Source: an uncultured Clostridia bacterium
GTDB lineage: Bacteria; Bacillota; Clostridia; Lachnospirales; Anaerotignaceae
Assembly (NCBI GenBank): GCA_944379995.1
Contig: CALWGF010000007.1
Coordinates: forward strand, 62,001-126,000
Reading direction: 5' to 3'
Length of the DNA stretch: 64,000 bases
Below, piece after piece: positions 46,947-55,773 of the stretch. Position numbers and translations under genes: made by a program. Positions within the stretch are counted from its first letter, which is position 1. Every line of letters begins with the position of its first letter. A model generated the notes under the pieces. The model saw nothing but the letters and a program-made list of their open reading frames with translations, was not told the DNA's origin and did no database searches.

Positions 46947-48272
46947 CTATATAAAAGCCTTTTTTTGCCATTTTCCGCTGAAGTATCTTATACTAAATAC
47001 GATAGCTCTGAAAAGCCAATCTATTGTCATAGCTACCCATATTCCAAATACACCCATATTCATATATTTACCAAGTACATAGCTAAATGCTATTCTAAAT
47101 ACCCACATTGAAATAGTAGCAACAATCATTGTAAATTTAACATCATTTGAAGCACGAAGACCATGTGGTAAAGTAAATGATATAGCCCATATAAATATTG
47201 CACATATACTATGATATATTATAATTTTTTGTGTTGTTTCTGCTGTTGCTTCTGTAAGTTTGTATACAGCTATAATAAATGGTGATGAGAAAGCAATTAT
47301 TATATTTATTGTAGCCATTGAAAGTGTAGAAATAAGTGTAAGCATTTTAATATATTTTTTTGCTTGTTCGAAATCTCCAGCACCAACACACTGACCTACA
47401 ACCGTAATCATAGCAAGTCCAACAGCCATACCTGGTATTATAGCTATATTTGCAATACTACTTGATACAGCATTTGCTGCAATAGCTGATGTTCCAAAAG
47501 AAACTACAAGACCTTGTACAAGAATTTTACCTATTTGAAACATACTATTTTCAATACTGTTTGGTATACCTATTAAAAGTATATTTTTTATTACAAGTGT
47601 ATTTATATCAAGTTTAAATAATTTTTTAATTTGAATATCACCTTTAGAAAGTTTTAAAAGAGTTAATACACAAATTGCACTAACAGTACGAGCAATAAGA
47701 GAACCTAAAGCAGCACCAGCAACTCCCATATCAAGTATGTATATAAATGTATAGTTTGCAGATATGTTTACAATATTCATTATAAGAGAGTTTACCATAG
47801 AAACTTTACTGTTACCCATAGAACGGAATATAGCAGCACCTGAATTATAAAGAGCCAAAGCAGGATATGATAATGCTGAAATTTTAAAATATACCATAGA
47901 GTCTTGCATTATTCTTTCGTCCATATTCCCAAAGAGTGTATGGAGTATAAAAGAATTACCTAATATACATATAGTCATTATAGTAATAGAAAAGGCAGCT
48001 GAAACAAATAAAAGCTGTTTTGCAGCAACAGAAGCATTTTTTGTATCACGTCTACCTAAAAATTGTGCAGCAACAACAGCACCACCTGTTGAAAGTGCAG
48101 TAAATACATTTATAAGAAGTATGTTTATAGAATCAACAATGGAAACAGCAGAAACAGCCTCTTCTCCTACTCCTGCAACCATTATTGTATCTGCCATACC
48201 TATTGTCATAATAAGTACTTGTTCAATTATAAGAGGTATTATAAGTTTTACAATATCTTTTTTAGTAAACAT
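46947..48272 (-). CDS. MATE-family efflux transporter
   Basis: This 441-residue protein has 12 predicted membrane segments in two homologous halves. The N-terminal half has IIPLIIEQVLIMTIGMADTI and VFTALSTGGAVVAAQFLGRR, which is the usual MATE start. The second half repeats the pattern (LIGIPNSIENSMFQIGKILV; MAVGLAMITVVGQCVGAGDF). MATE proteins export cationic drugs or metabolites by Na+ or H+ antiport. SD AAGGAAA on the minus strand is weak. The neighbours give no substrate hint. Confidence 0.92.
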   Translation of the reverse strand: MFTKKDIVKLIIPLIIEQVLIMTIGMADTIMVAGVGEEAVSAVSIVDSINILLINVFTALSTGGAVVAAQFLGRRDTKNASVAAKQLLFVSAAFSITIMTICILGNSFILHTLFGNMDERIMQDSMVYFKISALSYPALALYNSGAAIFRSMGNSKVSMVNSLIMNIVNISANYTFIYILDMGVAGAALGSLIARTVSAICVLTLLKLSKGDIQIKKLFKLDINTLVIKNILLIGIPNSIENSMFQIGKILVQGLVVSFGTSAIAANAVSSSIANIAIIPGMAVGLAMITVVGQCVGAGDFEQAKKYIKMLTLISTLSMATINIIIAFSSPFIIAVYKLTEATAETTQKIIIYHSICAIFIWAISFTLPHGLRASNDVKFTMIVATISMWVFRIAFSYVLGKYMNMGVFGIWVAMTIDWLFRAIVFSIRYFSGKWQKKAFI

Positions 48273-48630
48273 TTTACATTTTCCTTTCGTTAATTTATTC
48301 CAATATATTATTTTGCTATTAAAAGTCTATATATGCAAGCTTTTGATGATTTTTTATTAATGTTATGTTAAGTATGTTATTTTTGTGCAAAGATTATATA
48401 AATTTTATATTATTAATAGTTTTTAATATACAGATATAAAACTATATTAATTGTTATTTTTAAACTATAAATTTTTTTTATAGTATTATTTACAATAAAT
48501 TGTTGAGTATATAATTTAATTTTTAAATACTTTCTAATGTTTTTTTAATCTTTTACAAATTATTAATTAAGAAGATTAAATTAATATGTACTATGTAATT
48601 TAAAATACCAATTTAAGGGAGTGAATTTTT
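48273..48630. other. AT-rich divergent intergenic region
   Basis: This 358-base stretch separates the minus-strand MATE gene from the plus-strand efflux operon. It contains one 9-bp hairpin, ATAGTTTTA/TAAAACTAT (48416-48445), without a T-run. A weak promoter-like TTTACA...TATAAT with a 15-base spacer lies near 48489-48515. I see no coding region with an SD and no recognisable RNA motif. Confidence 0.4.
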
Positions 48631-50247
48631 TTGAAATTAAAATTTTCATTTTTTAGAAAAATAGTACAATTATTAAAAGGAAAGAAAAAAATAATTGCTA
48701 TTGTATGTATTGTAGCAATAGGAGGAACAACTGCTTATGCATATAAAACAAAAACAAGTACACAAGTTATTGAAAGAATACCTACAACAACCACAATACA
48801 AACAGGTGATTTAAGTAAAAAAGTATCAGCAACAGGAACAGCAAGAGCTTCTGAAGAAACATCTATATTTATAGAACTTTCTCAAGAGGTAGAAGAAGTT
48901 TTTGTTGAGGTTGGTGACGAAGTAACAGAAAATCAACTTCTTGTAACATATAATACAGAAGATACAAAAAAAGAGCTTGAAAATAAAATAAGACAGGCAG
49001 AAATAACATATGAAAATACACAATTATCTTTACAAGAACTTATTGAACCAGCAACAGGAACAGAACTTATAGACTTACAAAGCCAAGTTCTTTCTGCTGA
49101 AAAAAGTATTGAAGATACAAAAACAGAAATATCTAATACAGAAGTAAAAATTACACAAGCAGAAAAAGATGTTGAAACAGCAAAAATAAATGTAGAAAAT
49201 AATGAAAAACTTTATGAAATCGGTGGTATAAGTAAAGAAACACTTGATAATTCAAAAACTACATATGATACAGCTGTAACAACACTTGACCAACTTAAAC
49301 AATCAAAAGAGTCTCTTGAAAGTTCTTTATCAACATTAGAACTTAATCTTGAAAAAGCAAATATAAATTTACAAACAGGAACAGATAAACTTTCTGATAC
49401 TGCAACAGCAAATAATTATACAAAACAGCTTAATTCACTTGAAACAGCACAGATAAGTCTTGAAGAAGCAAAAGATGAGCTTGCAAAAGTTACAGATGCA
49501 ACATATAGCCCTGTATCAGGTACAGTAATAGAATGTAATGCTGTTGAAGGTCAAATGCTTACAGATAGTACTGTAATGATGAAAGTTGCAGACCTTACAA
49601 ATATTGATTTAGATGCTTATGTATCTGAATATGATATATCAAATATACAAGTTGGACAGAAAGTTGAAATAACATCTGATGGTATAGAAGGAAAAGTTTA
49701 TACAGGAACTGTTACAAAAATAGAGCCTGTTGCATCAGAACAAAGTTCATTTAGTGGTTCAGAAACAGTTGTACCTATTGTTATACATATGGACGACCTA
49801 GATGAAAGAGTAATGCCAGGAATTAGTTTTGACCTTGAAATAATAACAACAGACCTTTCAGATATAAGTTATATTCCTATTTCATCTGTAAGTAAAGATG
49901 ATAATGGTGATACATTTGTTTATACACTTGATGAAAATGAAATGCTTGTAAAAACACCTGTTGAGCTTGGAACATATAGTGATATGTATGTTGAAATTAT
50001 AAGTGGTATTTCAGAAGGACAGGAATTTGTTGAAACAGTAGCAGACAATATGAAAGAAGGAACAGCACTTTCAGATTATAAAACAGAAATGGTTATAGAA
50101 GAAAATAAAGAAAGTGAAGAAAGTTCTATGCTTGATAGTATGGGCGGAGCTGGAATGCCAGCAGGTGGAATGCCTTCTGGAGGCGGAATGCCAAGTGGTG
50201 GAATGCCATCTGGAGGCGGAAGAGCAAGTGGAGCTGGAATGAGATAA
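48631..50247 (+). CDS. MacA-like periplasmic-adaptor/HlyD-family efflux subunit
   Basis: The 538-residue adaptor starts at a TTG 7 bases after GGGAG. It has one N-terminal membrane segment (about 19-38), a biotinyl-lipoyl half-motif (ARASEETSIFIELSQEVEEV), a long coiled-coil of Thr/Glu/Lys-rich heptads (about 115-285), the second lipoyl half (ATYSPVSGTVIECNAVEGQM) and a beta-barrel. The last ~33 residues are a Gly/Met/Pro tail with GMPSGG repeats. Such tails are familiar in Clostridial MacA-like proteins, but their role is unknown. It would link the MacB-like transporter (next two genes) to the TolC-like protein at the end of the operon. Confidence 0.9.
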   Translation: MKLKFSFFRKIVQLLKGKKKIIAIVCIVAIGGTTAYAYKTKTSTQVIERIPTTTTIQTGDLSKKVSATGTARASEETSIFIELSQEVEEVFVEVGDEVTENQLLVTYNTEDTKKELENKIRQAEITYENTQLSLQELIEPATGTELIDLQSQVLSAEKSIEDTKTEISNTEVKITQAEKDVETAKINVENNEKLYEIGGISKETLDNSKTTYDTAVTTLDQLKQSKESLESSLSTLELNLEKANINLQTGTDKLSDTATANNYTKQLNSLETAQISLEEAKDELAKVTDATYSPVSGTVIECNAVEGQMLTDSTVMMKVADLTNIDLDAYVSEYDISNIQVGQKVEITSDGIEGKVYTGTVTKIEPVASEQSSFSGSETVVPIVIHMDDLDERVMPGISFDLEIITTDLSDISYIPISSVSKDDNGDTFVYTLDENEMLVKTPVELGTYSDMYVEIISGISEGQEFVETVADNMKEGTALSDYKTEMVIEENKESEESSMLDSMGGAGMPAGGMPSGGGMPSGGMPSGGGRASGAGMR

Positions 50248-50260
50248 GGAGGTTCTGATT

Positions 50261-50974
50261 ATGGAAATGCTCAGACTTGAAAATATATATAAACAATATA
50301 ATCAAGGTGAATTATCAGTTACTGCCTTAAATAATATAAACTTAACAGTAAATGAGGGTGAGTTTGTATCAATAATGGGAAGCAGTGGTTCAGGAAAATC
50401 AACAATGATGAATATTTTAGGTTGTTTGGATAGTCCCACAGAAGGCTTATATCTTCTCGAAGGAGAAGATGTTTCAAAATATAATGATTCAAAACTTGCT
50501 GAAGTAAGAAATAAAAAAATAGGTTTTGTTTTTCAGTCATTTAACCTTTTACCTAAAATGACAGCTATTGAAAATGTTGAACTTCCTATGGTTTATTCAA
50601 ATGTACCTATTAAAATAAGACATGAGAAAGCAAAAGCAGCACTTGAAAAAGTAGGTCTTGAAAAAAGAATACATCATAAACCAAATGAACTTTCAGGTGG
50701 TCAACGTCAAAGAGTTGCAATAGCAAGAGCACTTGTAAATAATCCTGCAATAATAATGGCAGATGAACCAACAGGAAACCTTGATTCAAAATCTACATTT
50801 GAAATTATGGAAATATTTCAAAGATTAAATGATGAAGGAACAACAATAGTTATGGTTACACATGAACCAGATGTTGCTACATATACAAAAAGGATAGTAA
50901 CATTCAAAGATGGTAATATAATAAACGATGCACCTGTAACAGAAAGAACTATTGCAGGGGAGGGAGTTAATTGA
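50261..50974 (+). CDS. MacB-type ABC transporter ATPase (LolD/FtsE-like)
   Basis: This 237-residue ATPase has Walker A GSSGSGKSTMMNILGC, the Q-loop FVFQSFNLLPKMTAIENVEL, the signature LSGGQRQRVAIARAL, Walker B IIMADEPTGNLD and the H-loop VMVTHEPD. It powers the permease encoded immediately after. The genes overlap by four bases (TTGA), with the permease starting at TTG 50971. SD AAGGAGG. Confidence 0.96.
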   Translation: MEMLRLENIYKQYNQGELSVTALNNINLTVNEGEFVSIMGSSGSGKSTMMNILGCLDSPTEGLYLLEGEDVSKYNDSKLAEVRNKKIGFVFQSFNLLPKMTAIENVELPMVYSNVPIKIRHEKAKAALEKVGLEKRIHHKPNELSGGQRQRVAIARALVNNPAIIMADEPTGNLDSKSTFEIMEIFQRLNDEGTTIVMVTHEPDVATYTKRIVTFKDGNIINDAPVTERTIAGEGVN

Positions 50975-52188
50975 ATATATTTGAATGTATAAAATCTTCT
51001 TTTAGAAATGTTTTCTCAAATAAGATGAGGACAATATTAACTATGCTTGGTATAATTATAGGTATAAGTTCTGTAATACTTATTGTTTCAATAGGTAATG
51101 GAAGTCAAGCAGCTATTGAAGAAGAATTTGAATCATTTTCGGCAGGAAGTTTAAATATAAGTATGAGTACATCTAATGATATTGAAACAAGAGATATGCT
51201 TACAATGGAAGATTATGATATTTTAAAAAATATAGAAGGTGTTTCTTATGTTTCTCCACAATGTAGTGGAAGTAATACATATATAAAACTTCTTGACCCA
51301 AAAGAAACAAAAAGTGCTTCTGTAAGTGGTGTAACATCTGACTTACAATATATAGATAATGTAAATTTGCTTTATGGAAGATATATATCAAATAATGATG
51401 TTGATATGAGAACTAATGTAGCAGTTATAACTGATACAACAGCAATAAATGTTTTTGGAAAATGTAGTGAAGATGTTATTGGACAGCAAATTTCATTAAA
51501 AACTTGGAAGGGAACAACTAAGTTTTATGTTGTAGGTATTATTGAAAACACAAATGCCAGTACAGAAACAGAGTACAGCGATGAATATCCAGAAAGTATA
51601 ACAATACCTGTAAGTACAGCAATGCGACTTTATGGTGTAGATTTTGTAACAGGTTTTACTGTTCTAACAGAAAGTACTGACAATAGCGATTTTATGAAAA
51701 ATATTATAATATCAGTACTTGAAAAAGAACATGGAAACGAAGATAAATATTATATACAAGATTCATCAGAAATGGTTGAAAGTATAAATTCAATACTTTC
51801 ATATGTTACTCTTTTCATAAGTTTTGTTGCTGGAATATCTCTCCTTGTTGGTGGTATAGGTGTTATGAATATTATGATGGTTACTGTTACTGAAAGAACA
51901 AGAGAAATAGGTATAAGAAAATCAATAGGAGCAAAAAACAAGGACATAAGAATACAGTTTATTTCTGAAGCTGTAATACTTACAGGAACAGGCGGGCTTT
52001 TGGGATTATTTTTTGGATATATAGGAGCTTTAATAGTAGGTAATATTGTAAATATAGAACCTGTTATGTCTATAACATCAATAATTGCAGCAGTTGGAAT
52101 ATCAATGGCAATAGGAATTATATTTGGTGTTACTCCTGCAAATAAAGCGGCTAAACTTGACCCAATAGAGGCTTTAAGATATGAATAA
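50971..52188 (+). CDS. MacB/FtsX-type ABC transporter permease
   Basis: This 405-residue permease has the MacB topology. One membrane segment follows the N-terminal SNKMRTILTMLGIIIGISSV. A large extracytoplasmic domain (about 45-275) comes next. Three C-terminal segments follow, with VGGIGVMNIMMVTVTERTRE, IGIRKSIGAKNKDIRIQFI and IIFGVTPANKAAKLDPIEAL. Type VII transporters of this kind drive efflux of peptides, lipids or antibiotics from the outer face by mechanotransmission. The TTG start overlaps the ATPase stop, and GGGGAGGG is the SD. Confidence 0.95.
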   Translation: MNIFECIKSSFRNVFSNKMRTILTMLGIIIGISSVILIVSIGNGSQAAIEEEFESFSAGSLNISMSTSNDIETRDMLTMEDYDILKNIEGVSYVSPQCSGSNTYIKLLDPKETKSASVSGVTSDLQYIDNVNLLYGRYISNNDVDMRTNVAVITDTTAINVFGKCSEDVIGQQISLKTWKGTTKFYVVGIIENTNASTETEYSDEYPESITIPVSTAMRLYGVDFVTGFTVLTESTDNSDFMKNIIISVLEKEHGNEDKYYIQDSSEMVESINSILSYVTLFISFVAGISLLVGGIGVMNIMMVTVTERTREIGIRKSIGAKNKDIRIQFISEAVILTGTGGLLGLFFGYIGALIVGNIVNIEPVMSITSIIAAVGISMAIGIIFGVTPANKAAKLDPIEALRYE

Positions 52189-52211
52189 ATTTTGAAAAGA
52201 GGTAATTTGTT

Positions 52212-52907
52212 ATGGAAGATATTAAGGTTCTTATTATAGAAGATGAAGTAAAACTTGCAAGATTTATAGAACTTGAACTTAAATATGAAGGATATAATGT
52301 AACAGTTATGCATAATGGCAGAGAAGGTCTTGACAAGTTTTTTGAAGAAAAATTTGATATGCTTCTTCTTGACCTTATGCTTCCAGGATTAAATGGTATA
52401 GAAATTTGCAGGAGAATAAGAAAAATATCTGATGTACCAATAATAATGCTTACAGCAAAAGACGAAGTAATGGATAAAGTTTCTGGTCTTGATAGTGGTG
52501 CTGATGATTATATTACAAAACCTTTTGCAATAGAAGAACTTCTTGCAAGAATGAGAGTTGCATTAAAACATAGTAGAAAAAAAGAAGATAATAAATCAAA
52601 AAATATTTTAACATTAAAAAATATTACAGTTGATATGGATAAAAGACTTGTAAAAGTCGATAATGATGCAATAGAACTTACAAAGAAAGAATTTGAACTT
52701 CTTGTATATCTTATACAAAATAAAAATATAGTTATTTCAAGAGAACAAATTCTTAATGTTGTTTGGGGATATACATATATGGGAGAAACTAATGTTGTTG
52801 ATGTATATGTAAGGTATCTTCGTTCCAAACTTGATGAAGTTTATGATGAAAAATATATTTATACAATAAGAGGAGTTGGCTATTTTGTTAAAGATGAAGA
52901 AGATTAA
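52212..52907 (+). CDS. OmpR-family response regulator
   Basis: This 231-residue protein has a complete receiver domain: acidic pair E10-D11-E12, phosphoacceptor D54 in LLLDLMLPG, MLTAKD and ITKPFA. A C-terminal winged helix follows (ELTKKEFELLVYLIQNKNIV, VDVYVRYLRSKLDEV, IYTIRGVGYFVKDEED). It pairs with the overlapping histidine kinase gene and probably regulates this efflux operon. SD AAGAGG is about 7 bases before the ATG, 23 bases after the permease. Confidence 0.95.
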   Translation: MEDIKVLIIEDEVKLARFIELELKYEGYNVTVMHNGREGLDKFFEEKFDMLLLDLMLPGLNGIEICRRIRKISDVPIIMLTAKDEVMDKVSGLDSGADDYITKPFAIEELLARMRVALKHSRKKEDNKSKNILTLKNITVDMDKRLVKVDNDAIELTKKEFELLVYLIQNKNIVISREQILNVVWGYTYMGETNVVDVYVRYLRSKLDEVYDEKYIYTIRGVGYFVKDEED

Positions 52908-54357
52908 TTTTTTTAAAAATATGACAATAGCCAAAAGAGTAACATTACTTTATGGAAGTATGTTTTCTATCACAATAATAATAATAAGTGCTATACTTTG
53001 GAATAATGCCTCTAATATAAGTCAAAGTATAGTACAAAATGAACTTAAACAGGCTGTTTCTGATATAAAAGATTATATATCAGAAACAGAAGAAATTACT
53101 GAAGAGGGTATGACTTCTGCCATAAAAAATAAATCTGTATATGCTAGAATTACAGATGTAACAGATTTTATTCAAAATGATAGAATGCCTATGATGCCAA
53201 AAGATTTTGAAAAAAATATAAATGATAGAAAATCATATATAAGTAATTTTTCAGACAATGAAGATATAACTAAAATACCTATTCCAACTGAACCTAATAA
53301 AATAAAAAATGATTTTAGAATTTCATATATAGATGATACTGAATATATGTTTATAAATGATGATTTTAATATCAATGGAAAAATTTATACAATAGATGTG
53401 TTTAAACAGAATATAGATGATGGTCAGTATATGGCAGTACTTACAATGAAGCTTATATTTATGGATTTTGCAGGAATAATTGTAGCTTTTTTACTTGCTA
53501 GATATATAAGCAAAATTATGCTTAAACCAATTCAAAGTATAAGAAATACAGCAGAAAGAATATCAGTTGAAGATTTAAGTCAAAGAATAGATATTAGTGG
53601 ACCAGATGATGAATTAAAGGAACTTTCTATTACTTTTAATTCTATGATAGACCGTTTGGAAAGCTCTTTTAAAAGTCAAACTCAGTTTGTATCAGATGCA
53701 TCACATGAACTTAGAACACCTATAAGTGTTATACAAGGTTATGCATCACTTATTAATAGATGGGGAAAAAGTGACCCTGTTGTGTTGCAAGAGTCAATAG
53801 ACTCTATAATAAGTGAAACAGAGCATATGTCAGAACTTGTAAAAAAATTGCTTTTTTTAGCTAGAAGTGATAGAAAAAATATTACTGTTAATAAAGAAAA
53901 TATATGCCTTAATGATGTTATATCTGATATGGTAAAAGATATTCAAGTTATGGAAACAGGTAAAAATATAGTGTTTGAAAATATAGATAAAGTTTATATA
54001 TATGCTGATAGTGATTTAATAAAACAACTATTATGGATATATACAGAAAATGCCCTTAAATATACTGCTGAAAATGGTATAGTAACATTTAGAGTATATA
54101 AAAAAGATAAAAAAGCATATTTTGAAGTAGAAGATAATGGAATTGGTATAAGTAATGATGATATAAAAAATATATTTGATAGATTTTATAGAGCAGATAA
54201 ATCGAGAAATAAAGATATACCCGGAACAGGGCTAGGGCTTTCTATTGCAAAATGGATAATTGATAACAATAATGGTGAAATAGAAGTAAAAAGTAAAATT
54301 GGTGAAGGAACTGTATTTATAAATAGTTTTCCTATATTAGAAATGAAAGAAGGTTAA
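52894..54357 (+). CDS. Sensor histidine kinase
   Basis: The ~487-residue kinase has a membrane segment (about 21-43), an extracytoplasmic sensor (about 44-185) and a second membrane segment. A HAMP domain follows (LKPIQSIRNTAERISVEDLS), then the phosphorylated histidine in FVSDASHELRTPISVIQGYA. The ATP-binding domain has an N-box (YTENALKYTAENG), DNGIGIS, FDRFYRADKSR and GTGLGLSIAKWI. I start it at the ATG at 52894, overlapping the regulator by 14 bases; no start here has a strong SD, which suggests translational coupling. The signal sensed is unknown. Confidence 0.92.
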   Translation: MKKINFFKNMTIAKRVTLLYGSMFSITIIIISAILWNNASNISQSIVQNELKQAVSDIKDYISETEEITEEGMTSAIKNKSVYARITDVTDFIQNDRMPMMPKDFEKNINDRKSYISNFSDNEDITKIPIPTEPNKIKNDFRISYIDDTEYMFINDDFNINGKIYTIDVFKQNIDDGQYMAVLTMKLIFMDFAGIIVAFLLARYISKIMLKPIQSIRNTAERISVEDLSQRIDISGPDDELKELSITFNSMIDRLESSFKSQTQFVSDASHELRTPISVIQGYASLINRWGKSDPVVLQESIDSIISETEHMSELVKKLLFLARSDRKNITVNKENICLNDVISDMVKDIQVMETGKNIVFENIDKVYIYADSDLIKQLLWIYTENALKYTAENGIVTFRVYKKDKKAYFEVEDNGIGISNDDIKNIFDRFYRADKSRNKDIPGTGLGLSIAKWIIDNNNGEIEVKSKIGEGTVFINSFPILEMKEG

Positions 54358-54362
54358 ATATG

Positions 54363-54370
54363 AAAAAAAA
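54363..54370 (+). repeat. A8 homopolymer directly after an SD-supported ATG (out of frame with the TolC-like ORF)
   Basis: The ATG at 54360-54362 has AGAAGGT five bases upstream. It is followed by eight A's and, in that frame, stops after six codons (TAA at 54378-54380). With nine A's the same ATG would read into the TolC-like frame. Confidence 0.85.
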
Positions 54371-54385
54371 GTACTTATAACTATT

Positions 54386-55510
54386 ATGGCTTTAAGTACA
54401 TTATTTTCAAATATAGTTGTTTTTGGAAATGAAGTAGAAACAGAAACAGCAGTTGAAACAACAGAAAATAATGTGTTTTCATTTGTTGAAGAATTTGAAT
54501 TTAAAACAGATGAAACATTAGAAACTCTTAATATAGAAACAGCAGTTGAAAAAGCAATAGATAATAGTACTGCTTTAAAAACAGCAAATCTTTCTTTAAA
54601 AGTAAGTGAAGAACAGCTTGAAAATTCACAATTTAGTGCTGATTATAATACTGGTTCTGATAGTCTTCAAACTATATTAAGTCTTATAAAAAATCAGGCT
54701 TCTTATAAAAATTCTGAAGAAGAATTAAAAGTACAAGAACAAAAAATAGCTTATGAAATGGAACAAACATTTATAGATATATTAAGTCTGCAAAGAGAAT
54801 TACAAATAGCAGAAGATAGTTTTAAAGTTGAAGAAAAAAATCTTGCAATATCAAAATTAAAAGCAAATATGGGGCTTATATCACAGCAAGAATATAATGA
54901 AGCATTAGTATCATTTGAAAAATCAAAGGTGAGTATTGAGTCCCAGAAAACTAATATTCAAAATGCATTTACAAATCTTAATATAATAATGGGAGAAAGT
55001 GATACAAATAAACAATATAATCTTTCAATAGATGTTGAATATGAACCTGTTGAATTAGAGTTATCAGTAGAGGACTATGCAGAAGCAAGAGTTCTTGAGT
55101 CTGTTACAATACAAAATGCAAAAAGAAATCTTTCTGTTACAGAACAGTCATATATAGTTGAACAGGCTAATATTTCAGGAACAATGACTTCTCTTATGCA
55201 AGCAGAAAATAGTGTAGCAACTTCAGAAATGAACCTTTCTGATAGTATAGAAAATATGGAAGTGCAAGTTATAAATTTATATAATACAATAAAATCACTT
55301 GAAACTAATATAGAAAATAATAAAACAGAACTTGCTAATTTAAAAAATAATTATGAAATTGCTAAAATACAGTATGAAATGGGTAAAATTTCTGAAGTAG
55401 AACTTATGCAAGCAGAAAATAAAGTTATTTCAATGGAAAATACAATTATAAATCAAATATATGAACATAGTCAAAATGTTAAAAAATTTGAAAATGTAGA
55501 TTTAATGTAA
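54386..55510 (+). CDS. TolC-family outer membrane efflux-like protein (start disrupted by A-tract)
   Basis: The frame from 54386 encodes 374 residues of coiled-coil character with two TolC-type halves: TLNIETAVEKAIDNSTALKT...LSLKVSEEQLENSQF, and later DYAEARVLESVTIQNAKRNL...YEIAKIQYEMGKISEVELMQ. Codons 5' of 54386 in the same frame read KKVLITI, so MKKKVLITIMALSTLFSNIV would be a good signal peptide. However, the SD-backed ATG at 54360 is one base out of register because the A-tract has eight A's. The ATG at 54386 has no SD and lacks the basic n-region. Expression may need slippage, or the base may be an error. The gene is the last of the MacA-MacB-RR-HK operon and would be its third component. 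TolC-like proteins in single-membrane Clostridia have unclear roles. Confidence 0.8.
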   Translation: MALSTLFSNIVVFGNEVETETAVETTENNVFSFVEEFEFKTDETLETLNIETAVEKAIDNSTALKTANLSLKVSEEQLENSQFSADYNTGSDSLQTILSLIKNQASYKNSEEELKVQEQKIAYEMEQTFIDILSLQRELQIAEDSFKVEEKNLAISKLKANMGLISQQEYNEALVSFEKSKVSIESQKTNIQNAFTNLNIIMGESDTNKQYNLSIDVEYEPVELELSVEDYAEARVLESVTIQNAKRNLSVTEQSYIVEQANISGTMTSLMQAENSVATSEMNLSDSIENMEVQVINLYNTIKSLETNIENNKTELANLKNNYEIAKIQYEMGKISEVELMQAENKVISMENTIINQIYEHSQNVKKFENVDLM

Positions 55511-55575
55511 ATATTATATTGACAAAATATAATTGTACTGATATAATGCTTTTCAACAGATAAATATATTTTATA

Positions 55576-55672
55576 TATTAAAAGGGAGTAGTGCAAATAT
55601 ATCATCAACATACCCGATGTGTTTTCATCTGGTGATATATGCCTTTAGCTAAGGTTACAAGACTTTTGATAT
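55576..55672 (+). ncRNA. yybP-ykoY manganese riboswitch
   Basis: AAAAGGGAGTAG at the 5' side and GGTTACAAGACTTTTG at the 3' side are the two conserved strands of the yybP-ykoY aptamer. Between them are the paired arms ATATCATCA...GATGATAT-like and CCTTTAGCTAAGG. It lies just upstream of a P-type ATPase gene, a well-known arrangement. The 3' side of P1 is shared with the terminator stem, so Mn2+ binding should prevent termination and turn the gene on. Confidence 0.88.
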
Positions 55673-55705
55673 GATTTTATAATCATATCAAAAGTCTTTT
55701 TTTTT
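55661..55705 (+). terminator. Riboswitch-controlled terminator
   Basis: GACTTTTGATATGATT-TTAT-AATCATATCAAAAGTC is a perfect 16-bp stem followed by nine T's. It overlaps the 3' strand of aptamer stem P1. Confidence 0.93.
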
Positions 55706-55773
55706 AAAATTTTATGTACATAAATTAAATTTTTTATATTAAATCTGTAAATAATAAAAAAAGAGGTGCTTAT

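Noticed and set aside
50140-50245. Short tandem repeat (GGAATGCC-like units) as a mobile or CRISPR-like repeat
   Set aside because: It encodes the in-frame GMPSGG tail of the MacA-like protein and is a coding repeat.
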